A stretch of 20,523 nucleotides of DNA from an uncultured Treponema sp. (GTDB taxonomy: Bacteria > Spirochaetota > Spirochaetia > Treponematales > Treponemataceae). The translations under genes and the position numbers were made by a program. Positions 6,727 through 13,818 of the stretch are shown here, piece by piece (position 1 is the stretch's first letter; the number at the start of each line of letters is the position of its first letter). The notes beneath the pieces were generated by a model. The model worked only from the letters and a program-made list of their open reading frames with translations. It made no database searches and was not told the origin of the DNA. Where the stretch lies: assembly GCA_937894335.1 (NCBI GenBank), contig CALCRU010000077.1:1-20523 (forward strand), written 5' to 3'.

Positions 6727-7227
6727 CTATTCGCGGTATGGCTTTGTAAACTTGTAGTATTGGGGAGCCTTGTAGTCTATGTGCCAGGAGCCGTTGTAGA
6801 ATCCGTTTTCGTTTGCAGTGGGGCTTATAAAAAGTACTCTTAGCTGGCTGTCTTCGGTGTTGTAGGTATATGTGTTTGAAATCCAGTCGCTTCCTGTGTG
6901 GGGAAGGGATGAGTCATAGGGATTCTGCTTTTCCAAAGGCGTGTAAAAAGTAAGGCGGTAGATTCCCGGGTTAAAGTAAATGTGCATTATCATTCCGCCT
7001 GAAAGATACAGCCTGTTCTGGTAAGAGTGTATTTCCTTAGGTGCGCTGTACCATGCGTACCATGCTCTGGCAGCCGTTTGTGTAACATCGTTTCCCTCTT
7101 CGTCTTCTATTTTAAGGTAGCAGTTTATCTCGTTTATTGAGCCTGAATTTGCAGGACGGTAGAGGATAAGGGCATAAACCTGTGCGGAGGCCAGTAAGGC
7201 CAAAATCAGCATGAGCGTTTTTTTCAT
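6727..7227 (-). CDS. small secreted protein of unknown function
   Basis: A 166-residue protein not recognised as any named family. Residues 1-19 (MKKTLMLILALLASAQVYA) form a clear Sec signal peptide: two Lys, a hydrophobic core and a VYA-type cleavage site after residue 19. No lipobox Cys is present, so the product is probably periplasmic or secreted rather than a lipoprotein. The mature part, about 147 residues, is rich in Tyr, Trp, Asn and Ser and looks like a beta-sandwich (for example GIYRLTFYTP and SWHIDYKAPQYYKF). It has one Cys and no repeats or catalytic motif that I recognise. The ATG at 7227 has AAAGGGG six bases upstream, a strong ribosome binding site. It diverges from gltX across a 103-base gap and is not in an operon; downstream of it is the repeat cluster at 6452-6690. 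Confidence 0.8.
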   Translation of the reverse strand: MKKTLMLILALLASAQVYALILYRPANSGSINEINCYLKIEDEEGNDVTQTAARAWYAWYSAPKEIHSYQNRLYLSGGMIMHIYFNPGIYRLTFYTPLEKQNPYDSSLPHTGSDWISNTYTYNTEDSQLRVLFISPTANENGFYNGSWHIDYKAPQYYKFTKPYRE

Positions 7228-7269
7228 CAGAAACCCCTTTCCTAAAGTGTCGGCATCTTCTTCATGCTG

Positions 7270-7298
7270 TTGTACATTTTTCTTCTTATCAATATAAT
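7270..7298 (+). promoter_or_regulatory. promoter of gltX-lacZ
   Basis: TTGTAC (7270-7275), a 17-base spacer, and a perfect TATAAT (7293-7298). The transcript would begin near 7305, and the ribosome binding site GAGG (7319-7322) lies eight bases before the gltX ATG. Confidence 0.65.
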
Positions 7299-7330
7299 AG
7301 ACTGAAATTAAATTTTTTGAGGTTGATTTT

Positions 7331-8902
7331 ATGGAAGAAGTTCGTGTTAGATACGCACCATCTCCAACTGGATTGCAGCATATTGGTGGAGTTCGTACGG
7401 CCCTCTTTAACTATCTTTTTGCAAAGTCAAAGGGCGGAAAATTCATCTTGCGTCTGGAAGACACAGACCGTACTCGTTTTGACGAAGCCTATGTAAAGAA
7501 TCTGTACGACACAATGGCTTGGCTGGGCATTGACTGGGACGAAGGTGGCTCTAAGGGCGGAGAATATGGCCCCTATGTTCAGAGTGAGCGTTTTGAGCTT
7601 TATAAAAAATATGCGGAAGAACTTGTTCAGAAGGGTGAAGCCTATTACTGCTTCTGCGATGCGGAAAGACTTGAGCGCATAAGAAAAATTCAGACCGAAA
7701 ACAAACTGCCGCCTGGATACGATCGCAACTGTCGCCATCTTACCCCTGAAGAAGTAAAGGCAAATCTTGATGCTGGAAAACCCTATGTAATCCGCCTTAA
7801 GGTTCCCATGGAAGGTGAGACAAAATTTACAGACCATCTTTTGGGAGACATCATCTGGAAGAATGAAGACATAAGTCCTGATCCTGTCCTTCTTAAAAGC
7901 GACGGATTCCCAACATACCATTTGGCAAACATTGTAGATGACCACCTTATGAAGATAAGCCATGTTATGCGCGCTCAGGAGTGGATTCCCTCTACGCCTC
8001 TTCATGTTCAGATGTACCGTGCCTTTGGCTGGGAGCATCCTGAATTTTGCCATCTGCCTATGGTAAACGGCTCTGACGGTAAAAAACTTTCAAAGCGTCA
8101 TGGTTCTACTTCTCTTAACGAATTCCGTGCCCGCGGTTATCTTCCTCAGGCAATTGTAAACTATGTTGCCCTTCTTGGCTGTTCTTATGAAGAGGGCAAG
8201 GACATGTACACTCTAGAGGAACTGGGTAAGGCATTCCGTCTTGAACATTTGAACAAAGCGCCTGCCGTTTTTGACTACAAGAAACTTGAGTGGTACAACG
8301 GTCAGTACATCCGTGCAATGAGCGATGAAGAACTTTATAAGTGGACACTTCCCTTTATTACTGGAACTGGCGATGCCACTCTGGAAATAAATCCCGAAAA
8401 TCCCCAGCCAAAACCAAATGTTGGACCTGAGTTTAGCGGTGTAGCATTGGGAGAAGACGGTGAGCCCTACTGCGTGGACAGCAGCATGAACATGACAAGT
8501 GAGCAAGTAAAGGATTCTCTTATGCGCCTTATGCCCCTTATTAAGGAGCGCCTTAAGTTCCTTACAGATGCTGCCGAGATGGTTCACTTCTTGTTTACGG
8601 AGCCAGAGGTTCCTGCAAAAGAAAACATCATCCCCAAAAAACTGGACGAGGCAAAGACAAAGGAAGTTCTTGAAACCGCAAAGGACTTTGTTTCAAAGAT
8701 TTTTGGCATGAGCCACGAGGATGCAGAAAACCTTGCAAAAACTTACGCTGAAAATCTTGGAATAAAGTTGGGTGACTTTATGATGCCACTTCGCATGGCT
8801 GTAACGGGAAGCAGGGTAAGTCCTCCTCTTATCGGAAGCATTTGGATTTTGGGAAAGGAAAAGTCTCTTTCCAGAATTGAACGAACCCTTGCAACATTCT
8901 AA
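7331..8902 (+). CDS. gltX: glutamyl-tRNA synthetase
   Basis: Class I aminoacyl-tRNA synthetase that charges tRNA-Glu; cytoplasmic and essential in most bacteria. The 523 residues include the nucleotide-binding HIGG (17-20, the HIGH motif) and KLSKR (252-256, the KMSKS motif). A zinc-binding CxCx24CxH set is present (Cys107, Cys109, Cys134, His136), spaced as in the E. coli enzyme. The helical anticodon-binding region runs from about 320 to the end. An extra segment of about 45 residues, rich in Pro, Glu, Asn and Gly (about 345-390), makes this enzyme longer than the usual 465-490 residues. The start at 7331 has GAGG eight bases upstream. lacZ follows after 11 bases on the same transcript, an unusual partner. 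Whether the enzyme also mischarges tRNA-Gln (non-discriminating form) cannot be decided here. Confidence 0.96.
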   Translation: MEEVRVRYAPSPTGLQHIGGVRTALFNYLFAKSKGGKFILRLEDTDRTRFDEAYVKNLYDTMAWLGIDWDEGGSKGGEYGPYVQSERFELYKKYAEELVQKGEAYYCFCDAERLERIRKIQTENKLPPGYDRNCRHLTPEEVKANLDAGKPYVIRLKVPMEGETKFTDHLLGDIIWKNEDISPDPVLLKSDGFPTYHLANIVDDHLMKISHVMRAQEWIPSTPLHVQMYRAFGWEHPEFCHLPMVNGSDGKKLSKRHGSTSLNEFRARGYLPQAIVNYVALLGCSYEEGKDMYTLEELGKAFRLEHLNKAPAVFDYKKLEWYNGQYIRAMSDEELYKWTLPFITGTGDATLEINPENPQPKPNVGPEFSGVALGEDGEPYCVDSSMNMTSEQVKDSLMRLMPLIKERLKFLTDAAEMVHFLFTEPEVPAKENIIPKKLDEAKTKEVLETAKDFVSKIFGMSHEDAENLAKTYAENLGIKLGDFMMPLRMAVTGSRVSPPLIGSIWILGKEKSLSRIERTLATF

Positions 8903-8913
8903 GGAATTGTTTT

Positions 8914-11319
8914 ATGAAAGACAGGATTTATTTGAACGATGACTGGCAGTATTCTCCTGCCTTTGATGCAAAAATGTTGGGCTCTGCCTTTAAGGGGCAA
9001 ATGGAAAGCGTAAGGCTTCCCCATACTGTTGCGGTAACTCCCTTCAATGCATTCAGTGTAGATATGTATCAGAAGGTAAGCGCATACAGAAAGCTCTTTA
9101 AGACAGAAGAAACCTGGAAGGGAAAGAAGGTGCTTCTTACACTAGAGGGCGCTGCACATCAGGCCGAAGTTTTCTTAAACGGAAAATCTCTTGCCGTGCA
9201 TAATTCAGGCTACACTGCCTTTACAGTTGACCTTACAGAACATCTTGCAAAGGGCGCAAAAAACAATGTGCTTGTGGTAAAACTGGACAGCCGCGAGTCT
9301 TTGGACTTTCCTCCCTTTGGCTATGTGGTTGACTACATGACTTACGGCGGAATCTACCGTGATGTGTATCTCGAAATAAAAAATCCTGTCTTCATAGAGG
9401 ATGTTTTTGTAAAGACAAAGCAGAATCACTTTACTTCAGAAGTAACGCTGAACTCTGACCAAATTCCCGAAGGATATTCCTTAAGGCAAAAAATCGTAAA
9501 GGTTGGAGAGTCAAAGGTAGAACCTTCTGCAGAAATTGCATGCGGAATTACGGGGCAAAAAATTCTTACCGCTTCCGATGCCGCACCTGTAGAACTGTGG
9601 AACATTGAAAGCCCCGTTCTATACAATCTGACTAGTGAACTTCTTAACGAAAAGAACAAGGTGGTGGATTCAAAAACTGTTCGCTTTGGATTTAGGGATA
9701 TTAGGTTTGACCAAACGGGATTTTATCTTAACGGTAAGAAAATTAAAATCCGCGGACTTAACCGTCACCAGAGTTTTCCCTATGTTGGTTACGCAATGCC
9801 AAGAAACATGCAGAGGGAAGACGCCGACATTCTTAAGTTTGAACTTGGACTTAACGAGGTTCGCACATCCCACTATCCCCAGAGCCAGCATTTTATAGAC
9901 CGCTGTGACGAAATTGGTCTTTTGGTCTTTACCGAAATTCCCGGATGGCAGCACATTGGAGCAGAGGCATGGCAGGAGCAGGCCCTTGAAAATGTAAGAG
10001 AAATGGTAATGCAGTACAGAAATCATCCTTCCATTTTTCTGTGGGGAGTCCGCATTAACGAAAGTCAGGACAATGATGAACTGTATACAAAGACAAATGC
10101 CCTTGCTCATGAACTTGACGACACTCGCGTAACAGGTGGCGTAAGGTTCCTCAAGCACAGCAGTTTCCTTGAAGATGTCTATACCTACAACGACTTTTCT
10201 CATACCGGAGACAACGACGGTGTGTTGCACAAGGACAAAGTTACAAAGAGCAACAAAGGCTACATGGTTACGGAATACAACGGACACATGTTCCCTACAA
10301 AGTCATTTGACTGCGAGGCCCACAGAACCCAGCATGCAGAACGACACGCAAAAGTTTTGGATACGGTTGCTTCCTACGACGAAATTGCTGGTGCCAGCGG
10401 ATGGTGCGCCTTTGACTACAACACTCACAAGGACTTTGGTTCTGGCGACATGATTTGTTACCACGGTGTAATGGACATGTTCCGCAATCCTAAACTTGCG
10501 GCAGCGGTTTACAAAAGTCAGGAAGAACCTTCTGTAGTAGGCGATGTTCTTGAGGTAAGTTCCTCCATGGACATTGGAGAGTATCCTGGCGGAGTTAAGG
10601 GTGATGTGTGGATTTACACAAATGCCGACTGCGTAAAAATGTTTGTAAACACGATTTTCATAAAGCAGTACACAAGGGAAGATTCTCCATACAAGAATTT
10701 AAGGCACGGACCCATTCTTGTTGACGACTACATTGGAAGCCGCCTTGTAAACGAGGATCACATTCCTGCAGAAAAGGCAGAGACAGTAAAGCGTCTGCTT
10801 CACGCAATTTCCAAGTACGGAGAAAAAAATCTTCCTCTGGGCATAAAGATAAAGGCTCTTCCTCTGTTTGCAACAGGAGTTATAAACCGGGCATCAGTTA
10901 CTGCACTGTATGGAAAGTACATAGGCAACTGGGGCGGACAGACAATTACTTACCGCTTTGAAGCCTACCGCGACGGAAAGCTAGTAAAGACAGTCATAAA
11001 AAGTCCTGGACGCCCTGTAGGCATAAAGGCAGTGACCAGCCGTGACATTCTTGTGGAAGGAAATTCTTACGATGTAGCGGCAGTGCATCTTACAGCCTGT
11101 GACGAAAACGGAAACATAAATCCCTTCTATCAGGAAGCGGTTACTCTTAAAACCGAAGGTGCCCTTGAACTGATAGGACCTTCTGCTGTTTCTCTAAAAG
11201 GTGGAATGGCAGGCACATATGTGCGAACCCTTGGCAGAGGAGGAAAGGGTGCCCTTGTCGTAACCGATGTTATGGGTAACGAACTTAAGGTTCCCTTTAC
11301 GGTTAAGGTGCAGCGGTAG
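8914..11319 (+). CDS. glycoside hydrolase family 2 enzyme, probable beta-galactosidase
   Basis: A cytoplasmic (no signal peptide) GH2 enzyme of 801 residues. It contains a jelly-roll sugar-binding domain (about 5-160), an immunoglobulin-like domain (about 160-265) and a TIM barrel (about 266-520) with the GH2 signature NEVRTSHYP (314-322) and acid/base Glu383 in WGVRINES. The nucleophile is Glu454 in VTEYNG. C-terminal beta domains follow (about 545-801), of the DUF4982/Ig type found in short beta-galactosidases. Beta-galactosidase is the most common activity of this arrangement, but beta-glucuronidase or another GH2 specificity is not excluded, so no symbol is given. AAGGA overlapping the gltX stop codon gives a ribosome binding site seven to eight bases before the ATG. 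It shares the gltX transcript and ends 17 bases from the convergent deaminase gene. Confidence 0.87.
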   Translation: MKDRIYLNDDWQYSPAFDAKMLGSAFKGQMESVRLPHTVAVTPFNAFSVDMYQKVSAYRKLFKTEETWKGKKVLLTLEGAAHQAEVFLNGKSLAVHNSGYTAFTVDLTEHLAKGAKNNVLVVKLDSRESLDFPPFGYVVDYMTYGGIYRDVYLEIKNPVFIEDVFVKTKQNHFTSEVTLNSDQIPEGYSLRQKIVKVGESKVEPSAEIACGITGQKILTASDAAPVELWNIESPVLYNLTSELLNEKNKVVDSKTVRFGFRDIRFDQTGFYLNGKKIKIRGLNRHQSFPYVGYAMPRNMQREDADILKFELGLNEVRTSHYPQSQHFIDRCDEIGLLVFTEIPGWQHIGAEAWQEQALENVREMVMQYRNHPSIFLWGVRINESQDNDELYTKTNALAHELDDTRVTGGVRFLKHSSFLEDVYTYNDFSHTGDNDGVLHKDKVTKSNKGYMVTEYNGHMFPTKSFDCEAHRTQHAERHAKVLDTVASYDEIAGASGWCAFDYNTHKDFGSGDMICYHGVMDMFRNPKLAAAVYKSQEEPSVVGDVLEVSSSMDIGEYPGGVKGDVWIYTNADCVKMFVNTIFIKQYTREDSPYKNLRHGPILVDDYIGSRLVNEDHIPAEKAETVKRLLHAISKYGEKNLPLGIKIKALPLFATGVINRASVTALYGKYIGNWGGQTITYRFEAYRDGKLVKTVIKSPGRPVGIKAVTSRDILVEGNSYDVAAVHLTACDENGNINPFYQEAVTLKTEGALELIGPSAVSLKGGMAGTYVRTLGRGGKGALVVTDVMGNELKVPFTVKVQR

Positions 11320-11336
11320 CCTGATGTAAGATTTGC

Positions 11337-12383
11337 TTATTCCTTTGCGTCAGGATTTGCGGCAAACCATTCCTTCCAAGCCTTGTTAACTGCCGAGGTG
11401 TACTTCTTCTTTGCGCTGTCAGATATGAAGGATGCCTTGAATCCATTTAGGATTATGGTCTTTATTTCGTCCAGTGTAAAATTCAGTTTGGAGTAGAGGT
11501 TCCAGTATTCGTCTATGAGGGAAACTCCAAAGAAAGCTGGGTCGTCAGTGTTTACTGTTACGAAGCAACCTGCGTCGTAAAGTGCACGGATGGGATGGTC
11601 TTCTATGCGGCTTACGATTTTTTTTGTAAAGGTGTTGCTAGTGGGGCAGATTTCGAAGGGAACCTGAGTCTTTGCCATTTCCTTTACAAGTTCAGCATCC
11701 TGTGCTGCCGTAATTCCGTGACCTATTCGTTCAGCCTTAAGAAGGTGAAGGGCGTCTTTTATGGACCAACTTTCTACATCTTCGCCAGCGTGTGCAACTA
11801 CATGAAGTCCTGCTTTTCTGGCCTTTGCAAACACCCGTTCAAAATCTTTTGCAGGACCTTTTGATTCTGCTCCCCCCAGTCCTATTCCCAAAATGTAGGG
11901 ATTGTTTTCCTTAAGGGTAAGGTTTAAGTTGTTCATGGCGTTTTCTTCGCCGAAGGTTCTGCTTACATCCACAAGGAGGCGCATGGTGCGGTTTGTATTT
12001 TTTTGGATTTCCTTTATGCTTTGGGTAATGCTCTGAATCATTTCGTGGAAGTCAAATCCGCGCTTTATGAATGAAGAAGGTGCAAAGAACAGTTCAGTGT
12101 AAACAATGTTGTTGTCGTCAAGGTAGGTTTGGATGTCATCAAATACTATTTTAAGTGCGTCCACGGAAGAAATGTAAGACTGTACTTTAAGGAATGACGC
12201 AATGAATCCGTTAAGGTCGTTGTAGTCAAAGAGTTCCTTAAGCTCTTCCGAGGTCATGGCCTTTCCCTGACTTACCTTGTAGAGTTTTTTTATTGTTTTG
12301 CGTGACATTACAGCTTCGCTATGCAGATGGATTTCTGCTTTTGGAACTGCCTTTAATAAACTGTAAAATTGCTTCTTATTCAT
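11337..12383 (-). CDS. add: adenosine/adenine deaminase family protein
   Basis: Zinc hydrolase that removes the 6-amino group of adenosine or adenine in purine salvage. The 348 residues carry the complete metal and catalytic set: HLH (His19, His21), AHAGED with His198 and Glu201, ERIGHG with His222, and VTVNTDDP with Asp280 and Asp281. ERIGHG and NTDDP match adenosine deaminases. In contrast, the first motif reads HLHSEAV where adenosine deaminases have HxHLDG; the Asp that contacts ribose is Glu23, and Glu at that place together with DDPAFF recalls adenine deaminases (HxHxEG, SDDPxYF). The substrate is therefore open. The ATG at 12383 has AAGG four bases upstream, but the promoter also lies only ten bases upstream. 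It is monocistronic and converges on the GH2 gene. Confidence 0.87.
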   Translation of the reverse strand: MNKKQFYSLLKAVPKAEIHLHSEAVMSRKTIKKLYKVSQGKAMTSEELKELFDYNDLNGFIASFLKVQSYISSVDALKIVFDDIQTYLDDNNIVYTELFFAPSSFIKRGFDFHEMIQSITQSIKEIQKNTNRTMRLLVDVSRTFGEENAMNNLNLTLKENNPYILGIGLGGAESKGPAKDFERVFAKARKAGLHVVAHAGEDVESWSIKDALHLLKAERIGHGITAAQDAELVKEMAKTQVPFEICPTSNTFTKKIVSRIEDHPIRALYDAGCFVTVNTDDPAFFGVSLIDEYWNLYSKLNFTLDEIKTIILNGFKASFISDSAKKKYTSAVNKAWKEWFAANPDAKE

Positions 12384-12393
12384 ATTACCTTAA

Positions 12394-12422
12394 ATTATAG
12401 CACAGTTGTCTTTAGTCGGCAA
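12394..12422 (-). promoter_or_regulatory. promoter of the deaminase gene
   Basis: On the minus strand TTGCCG (12417-12422), 17 bases, then a perfect TATAAT (12394-12399) with an extended TGc in front. The -10 hexamer ends ten bases before the ATG, which predicts a leader of only three or four bases. Confidence 0.6.
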
Positions 12423-12479
12423 GTGAAAAATGGAAAATGTGGGTGACAAGTGCATTCCCATATAGAATTTGGAAGACGC

Positions 12480-12508
12480 TTGACAGCCCAAAGGCTTTTC
12501 TCTATTGT
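12480..12508 (+). promoter_or_regulatory. promoter of the RRM protein-peptidase pair
   Basis: Perfect TTGACA (12480-12485), a 17-base spacer and TATTGT (12503-12508). Transcription would start near 12515. The short leader contains GAGG (12517-12520), five bases before the ATG at 12526. Confidence 0.6.
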
Positions 12509-12525
12509 TTTAAAAAGAGGATATT

Positions 12526-12792
12526 ATGGCAAACAAAATTTATGCTGGCAACTTAAGTTATTCAACTACAGAAGAAACTTTAGGCTCTCTGTTTTCTCAG
12601 TTTGGAGAAGTGGTTTCTTCTGTCATCATAAAGGACAGGGAGACTCAGCGCTCCAAGGGTTTTGGCTTTGTGGAATTTGCTGATTCCGCTTCTGTGTCAA
12701 AGGCAATAGATGCCCTTAACGGCAAAGAGGTTGACGGACGCAAAATCCGCGTAAGTGAAGCACAGGAAAAGGCTCCTCGCCCAAGGAACTAG
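12526..12792 (+). CDS. single-RRM RNA-binding protein
   Basis: A small cytoplasmic RNA-binding protein of 88 residues made of a single RNA recognition motif with a short basic tail (KAPRPRN). RNP2 is IYAGNL (5-10) and RNP1 is KGFGFVEF (44-51), with aromatic residues at the RNA-stacking positions. Proteins like this occur in cyanobacteria, spirochetes and some other bacteria; in cyanobacteria some respond to cold or localise mRNA, but the role here is unknown. GAGG lies five bases before the ATG and the promoter has a perfect -35. The M28 peptidase gene starts five bases after its stop, and that gene's probable ribosome binding site (AAGGA) lies within the last codons here, so the two are cotranscribed. 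Confidence 0.95.
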   Translation: MANKIYAGNLSYSTTEETLGSLFSQFGEVVSSVIIKDRETQRSKGFGFVEFADSASVSKAIDALNGKEVDGRKIRVSEAQEKAPRPRN

Positions 12793-12797
12793 CGCTT

Positions 12798-13700
12798 ATG
12801 GGATTTCTTCCGCCAGAATTTTCACAGTTCATTGCACCAGATGCCGACAGGGCAACATTCATTCAGGAATGGCTTGATGCTCGTGGTGTAAAAAGTGCAA
12901 GGACTGTAATTGACGGAAAAAATCACATTCTAGTGCAGTTTGACAAGTCGGCTTACAATCCCCAGTTTAAAATCAAGACAGTCATAGCCCACTACGACAG
13001 AGTTTCGGGAAGTCCCGGTGCCAACGACAATTCGGCGGCGGTCTGGAGCATAATGAACTGGGCAGTGCGACTTTCTTCTTTTGCAGGGGAACACAATGTG
13101 CGCATTTTCTTTACCGATGGTGAAGAACTTGGCTGGACTACAGGAGTTTCTGAACAGGGGGCTTTTGGCATAGCAAATGTCTTTAAAAGACTGGGCATAA
13201 CCAACGATGACATTTATGTCTTTGACGCCTGCGGAAGGGGAGAAGTGTCAGTCCTTTCCAAGCATTCTTTTCCTCCAAAAACAGCAAAATCATTCCTTTC
13301 AAAATTTACAGACCTCTTTGACCGTACGCAAAACCTTCTTTCCCATGCAAACCCCGGAAGATGGATGTGTCTTCCCGTACCCTACAGCGACAACGCCTCT
13401 TTTCTTGCCTGCGGACTTCCTGCCGTAGCCATAACCATGCTTCCAGCAGAAGAGGCTTCCCTTTACGCCAGATCCCTCATGACGGACAAAAATCTTGAGG
13501 CTGCCGTAATGAACCGTGAGTCGACAAAACAGGAGCGGCTTTCCGGTCAGATGGTGGAATACTCCTACAAGGAACGCATACCTTACACCTGGCGGCTTTT
13601 TCATACCCAGTTAGACAACGAAAATTCTCTAAGCCAACAGAGTTTTATAGCAATGGAAGGCATTTTGAACGAACTGGCCCTTAGCAGAACTCCGGCCTAA
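12798..13700 (+). CDS. M28-family zinc metallopeptidase
   Basis: Probable aminopeptidase or related hydrolase of the M28 clan, 300 residues, with no signal peptide, so cytoplasmic. The five expected metal ligands can be placed: His65 in AHYD, bridging Asp77 in GANDNSAA, Glu110 in FTDGEELG (with Glu109 as general base), Asp143 in VFDACGRG, and His269 near the end in FHTQLDN. PYSDNASFL (195-203) and the C-terminal FHTQLDN are typical of M28. Fused or accessory domains are absent. The ATG at 12798 follows the RRM gene by five bases, with AAGGA about ten bases upstream inside that gene. The true substrate is unknown; close relatives are usually annotated only as M28 family peptidases. A 118-base gap with a new promoter follows it. 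Confidence 0.88.
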   Translation: MGFLPPEFSQFIAPDADRATFIQEWLDARGVKSARTVIDGKNHILVQFDKSAYNPQFKIKTVIAHYDRVSGSPGANDNSAAVWSIMNWAVRLSSFAGEHNVRIFFTDGEELGWTTGVSEQGAFGIANVFKRLGITNDDIYVFDACGRGEVSVLSKHSFPPKTAKSFLSKFTDLFDRTQNLLSHANPGRWMCLPVPYSDNASFLACGLPAVAITMLPAEEASLYARSLMTDKNLEAAVMNRESTKQERLSGQMVEYSYKERIPYTWRLFHTQLDNENSLSQQSFIAMEGILNELALSRTPA

Positions 13701-13741
13701 TTAAACCAGTCATATTTCCGCAAAAAAAGCAAAAATTTTCC

Positions 13742-13770
13742 TTGACAGATGGCCATTCTCATGTGATAAT
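13742..13770 (+). promoter_or_regulatory. promoter of the alpha-galactosidase operon
   Basis: Perfect TTGACA (13742-13747), 17 bases, and GATAAT (13765-13770) with an extended TGt before it. Transcription would begin near 13777, giving a leader of about 42 bases with GGAGG near its end. Confidence 0.7.
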
Positions 13771-13788
13771 TTATTTATCAATGTGATA
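13761..13788 (+). promoter_or_regulatory. operator-like repeats on the alpha-galactosidase promoter
   Basis: An inverted repeat TGATAA-N5-TTATCA (13764-13780) covers the -10 hexamer and the start point. In addition, ATGTGATA occurs twice (13761-13768 and 13781-13788), exactly 20 bases apart, which is about two helical turns. The position suits a repressor; the TetR-family gene in the same operon is the obvious candidate. Confidence 0.45.
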
Positions 13789-13818
13789 GTAATACTCTCA
13801 TGTTGAATGGAGGCAATG

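Noticed and set aside
6427..6843. Open frame of 138 residues on the plus strand (and shorter ones on both strands)
   Set aside because: It is produced by the repeat cluster, which shows as repeated peptides such as PTPIFTASRLLC, and it runs into the antisense of the secreted-protein gene. No ribosome binding site.
7427..8053. Open frame of 208 residues antisense to gltX
   Set aside because: It lies fully inside gltX, which has all family motifs; no promoter or ribosome binding site for the antisense frame.
11320..11336. Bidirectional terminator between the convergent GH2 and deaminase genes
   Set aside because: The 17-base gap holds no inverted repeat or T tract that I can see.
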